The notes under the pieces: model-generated | Databases searched by the model: none | What the model was told of the DNA's origin: nothing | What the model saw: the letters and a program-made list of their open reading frames with translations, nothing else | Position numbers and translations under genes: made by a program | Part shown: positions 6,711-13,098 of the stretch, one piece after another | Layout: each line of letters opens with the position of its first letter | How positions within the stretch are numbered: the stretch's first letter is position 1 | IMG/VR virus record: IMGVR_UViG_3300028708_000006 | Coordinates: 1-30,022 of that record | Length of the DNA stretch: 30,022 nucleotides | Direction: 5' to 3' (one strand) | DNA from: a virus

Positions 6711-7547
6711 TTAGTTGCCAGGACAACCCGTGTCATCGGCTGCCCTTTCCGGGTCTCGGTGAGAGTCAAACCAGGGGCAGAAGGCACACCCTTTGCCAGG
6801 AGTGTGGTCAACCTGCTCCCACCTATGACTCTGCGTCAATACGTCCAGATCCACGACCTGTTGCGCAATTCGGTACAGGCGACTGAGTGCATTCTCAGCC
6901 ACATCCCGCTCGTAAGGAGCGGACCACACGTACATTTCCCGGAGCCAGCCGGCCCGGGGAAGGAAGACGAGTGCCACCCTTTCCACGGGGATGCCGGCCT
7001 GTTCGAACATGTACCCATACAGGTGAGTCTGGATCATGTAGCCAGGTGAAGGACCGTGCAACTCGGACATCCGAATCACGTCCTTCGACGCTGACTTCCA
7101 GTCAATGACCGCCTTGTGTTCCACGTTGTACAGGTCCGCGTGACCCTCAATGAACTCGTTCAGGATCAGCGTCGTCTCCGTGTGCCAGTCCTCCGACCCC
7201 TGCTCCTTGCCCCAGGCCGTGACCGCCTTCTCCAGCCAGGAGTGCAGGGCAGTGCCCACAATCCCGGCCCACGGGTCGAACCTGGTGTTGACCGGCGGCA
7301 CGTCGGCCAGTCGCATACCCAGGCGCCGGTCACACGGGTCCCCGATCTCCGAGGGTCCGATGGCCTGCTGCTTGGACCGCGGGTTCTCCCCGTCGTACCA
7401 GCGGATGATGTCCGTCAACTGCTGCTTGAGCAGAGACGAGAACGAGTCCCCGCCGTCCGGTTCCTCCACCATGAGACAGCTCGGGTGGATGACCGCTGGG
7501 GCCAGCACTGGGTTGAGGACACCGCCACAGGCGACGCAGTCAGTCAC
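6711..7547 (-). CDS. Cas4/RecB-type PD-(D/E)XK exonuclease with Fe-S cysteines
   Basis: A 278-aa protein with the layout of phage Cas4-family nucleases. IGPSEIGDPCDRR supplies the first cluster cysteine (C72). The nuclease core is GHADLY (D138), then VIDWKSAS (D149, K151), and QxxxY (Q173, Y177). Three cysteines near the end, GCAFCPW (C254, C257) and TGC (C275), complete a four-cysteine 4Fe-4S site. The N-terminus carries an extra CVACGG...HPSC arrangement (C4, C7, H21, C24) that looks like a small zinc site. Phage Cas4 proteins resect DNA ends and probably act in recombination or genome processing. The GTG start overlaps the stop of the 52-aa gene by 4 bp. No CRISPR array or other cas gene is present. 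Confidence 0.85.
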   Translation of the reverse strand: MTDCVACGGVLNPVLAPAVIHPSCLMVEEPDGGDSFSSLLKQQLTDIIRWYDGENPRSKQQAIGPSEIGDPCDRRLGMRLADVPPVNTRFDPWAGIVGTALHSWLEKAVTAWGKEQGSEDWHTETTLILNEFIEGHADLYNVEHKAVIDWKSASKDVIRMSELHGPSPGYMIQTHLYGYMFEQAGIPVERVALVFLPRAGWLREMYVWSAPYERDVAENALSRLYRIAQQVVDLDVLTQSHRWEQVDHTPGKGCAFCPWFDSHRDPERAADDTGCPGN

Positions 7548-7702
7548 GACTGGTCCACCTCGGCCGGGTCATGGACCCGGCAACCTGGGGCGTACAGCTC
7601 GCCGGGAGGCAGGCGTCCGAGGCAGTCACAGACAGCAGTGACGATCAGCTCCACCTCCTCGAAGGAGGGACACGGGATCGGGGCGCAGGCCTTCTCGCTC
7701 AT
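7544..7702 (-). CDS. 52-aa cysteine-rich protein
   Basis: A short gene that fits exactly between its neighbours: its ATG overlaps the HTH gene stop as ATGA (7702-7699), and its TGA overlaps the nuclease gene start as GTGA (7547-7544). The product begins MSEKACAPIPCPSFEEVE and contains CDC and a later PGC, five cysteines in all (about C6, C11, C25, C27, C42). It may bind a metal or be an accessory peptide for the nuclease. The perfect overlaps on both sides and the in-frame fit are the main evidence that it is real. Confidence 0.7.
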   Translation of the reverse strand: MSEKACAPIPCPSFEEVELIVTAVCDCLGRLPPGELYAPGCRVHDPAEVDQS

Positions 7703-8127
7703 ACGACTTCAGCGATCAGGGCCAGGTCTTCCCGGTCCACCCACAGGCCCAGGATCCCCAGGTCGTCAGCGCTGAACAGGCCATCGCGGTAGCGGGCCAT
7801 CAGGATCTCGTGGGGCACGCCCAGTTGCCCGGCCACCTTGTGCAACGGGGTCAAGGTCGACACGTCACAGTCGTACTCGGCCAGGTAGTCCAGCTGGCGT
7901 CGGGCCAGAAGGAGGAAGCGTCCGATCCGCTGGCAGGTGCTGCGGTACACGGCGACCTGGCCGGACTCCCACGTCTTGTACGTGGCCTGAGACGTGCCCA
8001 GGAACTCGGCCATGGCGTTGTGGGACAGGCCGAGGCGTTCCCGCATCGCCTTCAGCTCACCGTTCTCCCAGGCGTACCGACCGTAGGCTTCGATCTCAGT
8101 GTCAGGCTCCACAGGCCCCCCTCTCAC
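7699..8127 (-). CDS. HTH DNA-binding regulator
   Basis: The frame gives 142 aa from the GTG at 8127 or 137 aa from the GTG at 8112, which follows a G-rich ribosome site (GAGAGG) at better spacing; I favour 8112. Residues roughly 22-60 form an XRE/Cro-type helix-turn-helix: LKAMRERLGLSHNAMAEFLG, then TSQATYKTWESGQ. The C-terminal part (LTPLHKVAGQLGVPHEILMARYRDG) looks like a second small HTH, so the protein may read two half sites. As first gene of the leftward replication block, next to a terminator and tRNA region, it is a candidate repressor or activator of early genes. Whether it binds the G-tract palindromes is unknown; XRE proteins do not usually use such sites. Confidence 0.75.
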   Translation of the reverse strand: MRGGPVEPDTEIEAYGRYAWENGELKAMRERLGLSHNAMAEFLGTSQATYKTWESGQVAVYRSTCQRIGRFLLLARRQLDYLAEYDCDVSTLTPLHKVAGQLGVPHEILMARYRDGLFSADDLGILGLWVDREDLALIAEVV

Positions 8128-8157
8128 GAGAGATCACCATAGACCACAGGTCCGACA

Positions 8158-8196
8158 AAAAAGAACCCCCCTGCCACCAGCAGGGGGGTTCTTTTT
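8158..8196. terminator. Bidirectional intrinsic terminator
   Basis: A perfect 17-bp stem (8158-8174 with 8180-8196) and the loop CACCA. The A-rich outer left arm and T-rich outer right arm give a T tract on either strand. It lies just downstream of tRNA-Leu on the minus strand and would end the tRNA transcript before the HTH gene. Confidence 0.88.
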
Positions 8197-8213
8197 CTGG
8201 ATGGGATCCAGGG

Positions 8214-8296
8214 TGTCAAAGGGGGGACTCGAACCCCCACGTCCGTCAGGACACCAGCACCTCAAGCTGGCGCGTCTACCGTTCCGCCACTCTGAC
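8214..8296 (-). tRNA. tRNA-Leu (GAG)
   Basis: An 83-base class II tRNA read on the minus strand. The acceptor pairs 8290-8296 with 8215-8221 (GTCAGAG with CTTTGAC, one G-T), with discriminator A at 8214. The anticodon arm is CCAGC-TTGAGGT-GCTGG with anticodon GAG, reading CTC and CTT. It has a long variable arm (TGTCCTGACGGACG) as expected for leucine and a standard GGGGG-TTCGAGT-CCCCC T arm. CCA is not encoded. It is followed by a strong terminator. Confidence 0.93.
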
Positions 8297-8493
8297 CCGT
8301 GAAGTTCGTGGGGGCCGGGCCCCAGAGAGGTGAAAGCCCGACCCCACACAGGTGATCAGTGGTCCTAGGGAGATCACCAAGATCCCCACGGAGCAGCACT
8401 TGCCTCCCGAACCCTGGACCGACCCCGGTTCGGGCGACATGAGACGGTGCTGTGGACCTGTCAAAGCTTAAAGCCAGCCCGTACGTCTGGCAC
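8297..8493 (-). ncRNA. Structured, gene-free region between two tRNA genes
   Basis: No open frame is supported here, but the segment is full of pairings. 8308-8347 can form an imperfect stem of about 11 bp (GTGGGG and CGGGC blocks). 8351-8357 (GGTGATC) pairs with 8372-8378. 8394-8452 forms a nested structure: CAGCAC (8394-8399) with GTGCTG (8447-8452), enclosing CCCGAACC (8406-8413) with GGTTCGGG (8427-8434). 8473-8477 (GCCAG) pairs with 8487-8491. It may be a processed spacer of the tRNA transcript or a separate small RNA. The strand is inferred from the flanking tRNAs. Confidence 0.4.
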
Positions 8494-8567
8494 TGGTGCC
8501 CAGCCGTGGAGTTGAACCACGTCTTGTGCTTTTTGAGAGCCACTGTGCATACCTACACCAACCGGGC
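8494..8567 (-). tRNA. Unusual tRNA-like gene, anticodon CAA
   Basis: Read on the minus strand this is 74 bases including an encoded CCA end. The acceptor is seven pairs (GCCCGGT with GCTGGGC, G-T pairs at 5-66 and 7-64). The T arm is perfect: CGTGG-TTCAACT-CCACG. The D arm is short (GTGT/GCAC) but keeps the loop AGGTA. The anticodon loop CTCAAAA puts CAA at 34-36 after the conserved T33. The anticodon stem needs one bulged G on its 5' side (GTGGCT against AGCAC). CAA is a leucine anticodon, yet there is no long variable arm, only about four bases. It may be a diverged or decaying tRNA, or a tRNA with altered identity. Confidence 0.6.
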
Positions 8568-8648
8568 TTGACAGTGGGGGAGCAGACCCCCCACTGCGAC
8601 GGAACACACGGGACGGTCTAGATACCGTGCTTCTCGCTACCAGAACGA
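8568..8648. promoter_or_regulatory. Intergenic region upstream of the tRNA-like gene
   Basis: No gene is seen. A 9-bp stem CAGTGGGGG/CCCCCACTG (8572-8580 with 8588-8596) lies 4 bases from the 5' end of the tRNA-like gene and could mark the leader end of its precursor. An inverted repeat ACGGT-N6-ACCGT lies at 8613-8628 and contains TATCTA on the minus strand, a possible -10 element, but there is no convincing -35. Confidence 0.3.
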
Positions 8649-8667
8649 TACCCCTCCCCGGGGGGTA
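8649..8667. promoter_or_regulatory. G-tract palindrome, putative operator (copy 2)
   Basis: The site has the form TACCCC-N7-GGGGTA, nearly the same as the copy at 3087-3104. It lies between the leftward tRNA cluster and the rightward terminase gene, 55 bp before the terminase start, so it could control either direction. No strong promoter directly overlaps it. Confidence 0.45.
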
Positions 8668-8688
8668 GGCGCAAGCTGTGTCCAGAAG

Positions 8689-8716
8689 TTCCGGTTGCTC
8701 CGGGTAGACGTAGCAT
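8689..8716 (+). promoter_or_regulatory. Possible promoter for a leaderless terminase mRNA
   Basis: TTCCGG at 8689-8694, a 16-bp spacer, and TAGCAT at 8711-8716 would start transcription at or next to the GTG at 8723. No ribosome site precedes that GTG, and leaderless mRNAs are common in actinomycetes. The -35 match is poor, so this is tentative. Confidence 0.35.
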
Positions 8717-8722
8717 GATCAC

Positions 8723-10162
8723 GTGGGGCTATCCCTCAAAGAACGTGTCGCACTCCTGCCCAGTGACCAGAAGGTCGCCTGGGTCTCCTCCCTGCCCGAC
8801 ACCGTCCTCGAAGAGATACAACGCGGCGAGTGGTGGTGGACTTCCCGGCCAGAGCAGGTACCGCCGACCAACCTGCCGTGGCTGATCTGCCTGGCCCTGG
8901 CCGGGCGTGGATTCGGGAAGAGTCGTGCCGGTTCGGAGTGGATCGTGGACAGGGTGTTACGGCACCCGTTTGACCGACACGGGGTCCCCACCGAGTGGCT
9001 GGTGGTGGCGGACACCCTGGCCGACGCCAGGACCATCAACGCCGAAGGTCCCAGCGGCCTGCTCAACGTGCTGCGTCGTCGCAAGATCGACCACCGGTAC
9101 AAGCAGAGCCCGCGGCCCATGGTCCTGTTCCCGGACGGGGCCAAGATCTACCTGGAGGGGGCCGACGATCCGGACACCGGGCGTGGATACAACGCCGCCG
9201 GCATCCTGTGCGATGAGATGGCCAAGTGGATCAAGCCTTACGAGACTTGGTACGAAGGTCTGCTGCCTTCCTTGCGAGCTGACCTTGTGGGAGATCATCC
9301 TCGGGCATTCGTCACCACTACACCCAAGCCCATTGCTCTGCTGGAAGAGTGGGTTACGCGTACTGACGGCACCATTCACATCATTGTGGGATCCACGTTC
9401 GACAACGCGTCCAACCTGAGCACCCAGGCCCTGGCCGAGATGAAGCTCCGGTACGACGGCACCACCCTGGGCGACCAGGAGCTGTACGGGAAGCTGCTGG
9501 ACCTCGGTATCGGTGGCCTGTTCCGGCGCACGGACATCGCTAAGAACCGGGTGACCTCCGACCAGGTACCGGAGGCCATCGTCTCCACGGTGGTGGGCTG
9601 CGACCCGAACCTCACCGGAAACGATGCGAAGTTCGGCATCGTCGTGGCCTGTCGAGATACTGAAGACGAGCTATACATACTGGCTGATTGTTCGGTGCCG
9701 GAATCTGGCAGGCAGGCTGCGCTGGCCGTGTGGCGGGCCTGTGCCGAATACCGGGCCGACCTGGTTCTGTACGAAGAGAACCTCGGTAAAAGGTTCCTGC
9801 GGGAAGTCCTCGAAGACGCGTACAAGGAATGCCGGGACAAGGGGATGTTCCCGAAGCACACCTCCGCCCCCCTGGAATCCGTGCACGCGAAGCACGGCAA
9901 AAAGACGCGGGCCGAGCCGGTGGCAATGCGTAATCAGCAGGGGCGCCTGCACATGGTCGGGTATCACGACGAGCTGGAGAAGGAGATGGTCCGGTTCGAT
10001 CCGGCCTCCACCCAGGAGTCACCGGACCGCATGGACGCCATGGTCCACGCCTGCCTGAAGCTGATGTCCGGGGAGAAGAAGCGGATGCGGGTCGGGAATG
10101 CCTACGACTACGACTTCCAGTTGAGTCAGGACCTCTACGGGCTGGATTCACTCGGGTTCTAG
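8723..10162 (+). CDS. terL: Terminase large subunit
   Basis: A 479-aa packaging motor. The ATPase domain has Walker A AGRGFGKS (residues 60-67), Walker B ILCDE (D164, E165) and the coupling motif FVTTTPKP near 196-203. The C-terminal RNase H-like nuclease has its acidic residues in GCDPNLTG (D294), LYEEN (E351/E352) and SPDRMDAM (D435/D438). It cuts concatemeric phage DNA and pumps it through the portal. The GTG start has no clear ribosome site and may be leaderless. No small terminase gene is recognisable nearby; it may lie outside the window, or the nested-hairpin and HTH region may hide its role. The segment around 9240-9400 uses more A/T third positions than its flanks. Confidence 0.95.
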   Translation: MGLSLKERVALLPSDQKVAWVSSLPDTVLEEIQRGEWWWTSRPEQVPPTNLPWLICLALAGRGFGKSRAGSEWIVDRVLRHPFDRHGVPTEWLVVADTLADARTINAEGPSGLLNVLRRRKIDHRYKQSPRPMVLFPDGAKIYLEGADDPDTGRGYNAAGILCDEMAKWIKPYETWYEGLLPSLRADLVGDHPRAFVTTTPKPIALLEEWVTRTDGTIHIIVGSTFDNASNLSTQALAEMKLRYDGTTLGDQELYGKLLDLGIGGLFRRTDIAKNRVTSDQVPEAIVSTVVGCDPNLTGNDAKFGIVVACRDTEDELYILADCSVPESGRQAALAVWRACAEYRADLVLYEENLGKRFLREVLEDAYKECRDKGMFPKHTSAPLESVHAKHGKKTRAEPVAMRNQQGRLHMVGYHDELEKEMVRFDPASTQESPDRMDAMVHACLKLMSGEKKRMRVGNAYDYDFQLSQDLYGLDSLGF

Positions 10163-10195
10163 CCCTTGTGATCGACGGGCCTTTAGAGTAAAGGC

Positions 10196-10483
10196 GTGAT
10201 CGTTGTTTCCCTGGTCGTTGCTGCCTTGGCAGTAGCCCGGATTACCCGGCTACTCGTCGAGGACTTCCTGACCGTGGGATACCGGCGCTGGGTGGTCACA
10301 CGCTGGGGTCCTGAATCGAAGATGTCATACCTGGTGCACTGTCCCTGGTGCACCAGTATCTGGATAGCCCTCCCGGTCATGCCGGTGGCTGTCCTGTTCC
10401 CTAACGTCTGGGTCATAGCAGTTCTTGCTATACCCGCCGCGTCCCATGTGGCCGGACTCCTCAACCCCACCAGCAAGGAGTAA
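10196..10483 (+). CDS. DUF1360-like small membrane protein
   Basis: A 95-aa protein from the GTG at 10196. It has an N-terminal hydrophobic helix (IVVSLVVAALAVARI), then a soluble stretch with the signature YLVHCPWCTSIWIA, then another hydrophobic segment (PVMPVAVLFPNVWVIAVLAI). The CxWC/CPxC-type motif followed by a membrane helix is what I associate with DUF1360. It lies between terminase and portal with only a few bases before the portal start, so it is co-transcribed with virion genes although it is unlikely to be a virion part. The function is unknown; a membrane or holin-like role cannot be told. Confidence 0.7.
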   Translation: MIVVSLVVAALAVARITRLLVEDFLTVGYRRWVVTRWGPESKMSYLVHCPWCTSIWIALPVMPVAVLFPNVWVIAVLAIPAASHVAGLLNPTSKE

Positions 10484-10487
10484 CCCT

Positions 10488-12389
10488 GTGGCCCTGGGTC
10501 GGCGTAAAGCCATCGCGGCACCAGCCCCTGACGTCGTGCACGACTCGGGGGCAAGCCTTGTGGCTTCCGCGTCCCGGATACGCAACCTGGAGGGGCGGGC
10601 GTGGCAGATCTACAAGTTCGGCGACCAGTCGTGGCAGACGGAGATCTGGCGCCTGTACGACGTCATCGGGGAGCTGCGGTTCCTGGCTGACTGGATCGGG
10701 TCGGCCTGCTCCCGGGTGCGTATCTATGTGGCCGAGGTTGACAAGAATGGACGGGTCCAGAAGGAGTGCACCAAGCCGAAGGTGGCTGGTCTGGCGGACA
10801 CCTTGTTCGGGGGGCCGACCCAGAAGCAGGAAGCCATCCGGCTACTGGGGATCAACCTGACCCTGGTGGGGGACGCGTACATCATCGGGCGCGGAACCAG
10901 TGACCCTGAGTCGGACGAGTGGTTCGTCCTGTCCTGCTCGGAGCTGAAGAAGTACACCCGCACCGGGGTCATTGAGATGACCAACTACTTCGGCGAGCCG
11001 GAGAAGCTGAACCCCGAGACGGACATGATCATCCGGGTCTGGACCCCGCACCCCCGGCGCACCATGTGGGCCCAGTCCCCGACCCGGGCCGCCATGCCGA
11101 TGCTGTGGGAGATCGAACGGCTGACCCGGTACGTGTTCAGCCAGATCGACTCCCGGCTCGTCTCCGCGGGCCTACTGCCCATCCCGAAGGAGGTCAGCTT
11201 CCCGGACGAGGACGCTGACATCCCCGGCGCCGAAGGCCTGACCCAGGCGATCATGAAGGCCGGGTCCCGGTCCCTGAAAGGTGAAGGCACCGCCGCCGGA
11301 GTCATCCCCATGATCGTGGAGATGCCCCTGGAAGCCCTGGGGAAGATCGACCTGATCCAGTTCGGCTCCGAGCTGAGCCACCAGGCCCTGGAGCTACGCC
11401 AGGAAGCACTCCGTAGATTCGCCACCTCCATGGACGTGGACCCCTCGATCCTCAGTGGAGCAGGGGAGGCTAATCACTGGGGGGCCTGGCAAATCATGGA
11501 GGGGCAGATCAAGGTTCATATCGAACCATTGATGACCCGGATCTGTGACGCCATCACCAAGGCCTACCTCATCCCGGCCCTCAAGGTCATCAAAGAGGAC
11601 CCGGACCGCTACGTCTTCTGGTACGACACCGCGCCCCTGGTCGTGCGTCCCGAGCGGGGCAAGGAAGCCCGGGAGATGTACAAGGAAGGGATCGTCAGCC
11701 GGGAAACGGTCATCACCCTCAACGACCTGAAGCTCAGTGACGTACCCGAGGAAGAGGAAGACAACAAGCTCTTCATCCGGGAACTGATGCTGCGTGACGC
11801 CAACCTGTTCCAGGTCCCCGCCGTTCGAAAACTGGCCGGGATCTCCGACGAGCTGCTGCCCCCGGACACGGTCTTTCCTCAACAGGGTGGGGCCGGGCCG
11901 CCTCCTCCACCGGCCCCACCCACCGGGATCTCCACTGTGCCAGGCCAGGCCCTACCGGTCGAGTCGCAGGCCCAGAATGCACCCGGTGGCCCGCCGCCGG
12001 CCGCTGCCCCAGCGGGCCTGGCCGCGTCCGCCTCAGTCGCGCCTATCAACCTGTTCGTCATCGCCAACGCGACGGTCCTGCGGGCCATGGAGCTGGCTGG
12101 GAAGAGGTTGGCGGGCAACTCCCACCGGCACCAGTTCGCCTGCCCTGCCTACGAGTTCCACACCAAGATCAAAGTGAACGGTGACGACCACGCGGTCCGG
12201 CTCCTCAACGGGGCCTGGGACCACCTCACCGTCCTGGCCGAGCAGGTCGACCCGACCCTAGACGTCACTGGACTCAAGGCGGCACTCGACCAGTACTGCT
12301 CCACCCTGTTGACCCGCGGCATCCCACACCGGGTCGAGCTACTGGGCGAATACCTGAACAAGTCAGGGTTCCTCAATGCCACGCCGTGA
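10488..12389 (+). CDS. Portal protein
   Basis: A 633-aa product from the GTG at 10488, with AGGAG 7 bases upstream; an earlier in-frame ATG at 10425 would overlap the membrane gene and has no site. The N-terminal region (WQIYKFGDQSWQ, then LRFLADWIGSACSRVRIYV) and the central ELSHQALELRQEALRRFATSMDVDPSILSG match the portal family of siphoviruses: the clip and wing region, then the stem and crown helices. After residue about 465 comes a Pro/Ala-rich linker, then a C-terminal helical domain with HRHQFACPAYEFHT. The portal ring sits at one capsid vertex, binds terminase and later the connector. The 3' end overlaps the MuF gene by 14 bp. Confidence 0.9.
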   Translation: MALGRRKAIAAPAPDVVHDSGASLVASASRIRNLEGRAWQIYKFGDQSWQTEIWRLYDVIGELRFLADWIGSACSRVRIYVAEVDKNGRVQKECTKPKVAGLADTLFGGPTQKQEAIRLLGINLTLVGDAYIIGRGTSDPESDEWFVLSCSELKKYTRTGVIEMTNYFGEPEKLNPETDMIIRVWTPHPRRTMWAQSPTRAAMPMLWEIERLTRYVFSQIDSRLVSAGLLPIPKEVSFPDEDADIPGAEGLTQAIMKAGSRSLKGEGTAAGVIPMIVEMPLEALGKIDLIQFGSELSHQALELRQEALRRFATSMDVDPSILSGAGEANHWGAWQIMEGQIKVHIEPLMTRICDAITKAYLIPALKVIKEDPDRYVFWYDTAPLVVRPERGKEAREMYKEGIVSRETVITLNDLKLSDVPEEEEDNKLFIRELMLRDANLFQVPAVRKLAGISDELLPPDTVFPQQGGAGPPPPPAPPTGISTVPGQALPVESQAQNAPGGPPPAAAPAGLAASASVAPINLFVIANATVLRAMELAGKRLAGNSHRHQFACPAYEFHTKIKVNGDDHAVRLLNGAWDHLTVLAEQVDPTLDVTGLKAALDQYCSTLLTRGIPHRVELLGEYLNKSGFLNATP

Positions 12390-13098
12390 GGATGAGGAGA
12401 ACCTGCGCGGGGTCGTGGGTGGTGCCCTGAGGCGGTGGCTGGACAAGGCACGGGCCGCCGTCATGGCCCCGTGGCGCCAGCACCGGATCCCGCCGGACCC
12501 GACTGCCATCTATTCCACGCAGGGGGCTTGGCAGGATGAACTGGACACCATCCTCACCGCGATTGGTGAGATATCTCTGCACGCCTGGTCAGAGGCGACC
12601 GACGTTCCCCCGGTCTCGCGACATGCCTTCGTCCTCGCAACTCTTGGTCAAACAGAGAATCTGTTGGTACGGATCCCCGACGAGACTTACAACCTGGTCT
12701 TCGCTGAGCTTTCTGAGGGTGTCAACGCGGGCGAGTCTCTGGAACAGCTGGCGGCTCGTGTTGATCAAGTCCTTAGTTATACGGACAGCGAACGGTGGCC
12801 GAACCGCGCCAAGGTAATTGCTCAGACAGAGACCACACGTGCCTATGGTGCAGGGACCTTGGCAGCGGGGATGGAACAGTCCCGGGTGACCGGACGGCTA
12901 CTTCGCAAGCGCTGGGATACCCGGGATGATTTGCGTGTACGGACTCCGCACCGGGAAGTCGACGGTGAAACGCGAGACTTGAGCATGCCGTTCTACATGG
13001 ACGACTTCCCAATGATGTTCCCAGGTGATCCAATTGCACCAGCGGACTTGGTCTGCGGTTGTCGCTGCAACCTGGTGATCGTGAACGAGGAGGGGTAA
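12376..13098 (+). CDS. MuF-like head morphogenesis protein
   Basis: A 240-aa protein with the classic C-terminal MuF pattern: AKVIAQTETTRAYGAG (residues about 140-155), then KRWDTRDDLRVRTPHREVDGE, then PGDPIAPADLVCGCRCNL close to the end. MuF proteins (SPP1 gp7, Mu F) are minor head proteins that associate with the portal inside the capsid and affect DNA ejection. It starts inside the portal gene and is coupled to the protease gene through TAATG. From about 12550 codon choice shifts to many A/T third positions, unlike the strictly C/G-ending portal, suggesting recombination inside this gene. Confidence 0.9.
   Translation: MPRREDEENLRGVVGGALRRWLDKARAAVMAPWRQHRIPPDPTAIYSTQGAWQDELDTILTAIGEISLHAWSEATDVPPVSRHAFVLATLGQTENLLVRIPDETYNLVFAELSEGVNAGESLEQLAARVDQVLSYTDSERWPNRAKVIAQTETTRAYGAGTLAAGMEQSRVTGRLLRKRWDTRDDLRVRTPHREVDGETRDLSMPFYMDDFPMMFPGDPIAPADLVCGCRCNLVIVNEEG

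Noticed and set aside
6711-7547. CRISPR adaptation module suggested by Cas4
   Set aside because: No repeat-spacer array or other cas gene is in the window; stand-alone Cas4 nucleases are common in phages.
8394-8452. A further tRNA in the nested hairpin
   Set aside because: No acceptor, T-loop or anticodon loop arrangement can be fitted on either strand.
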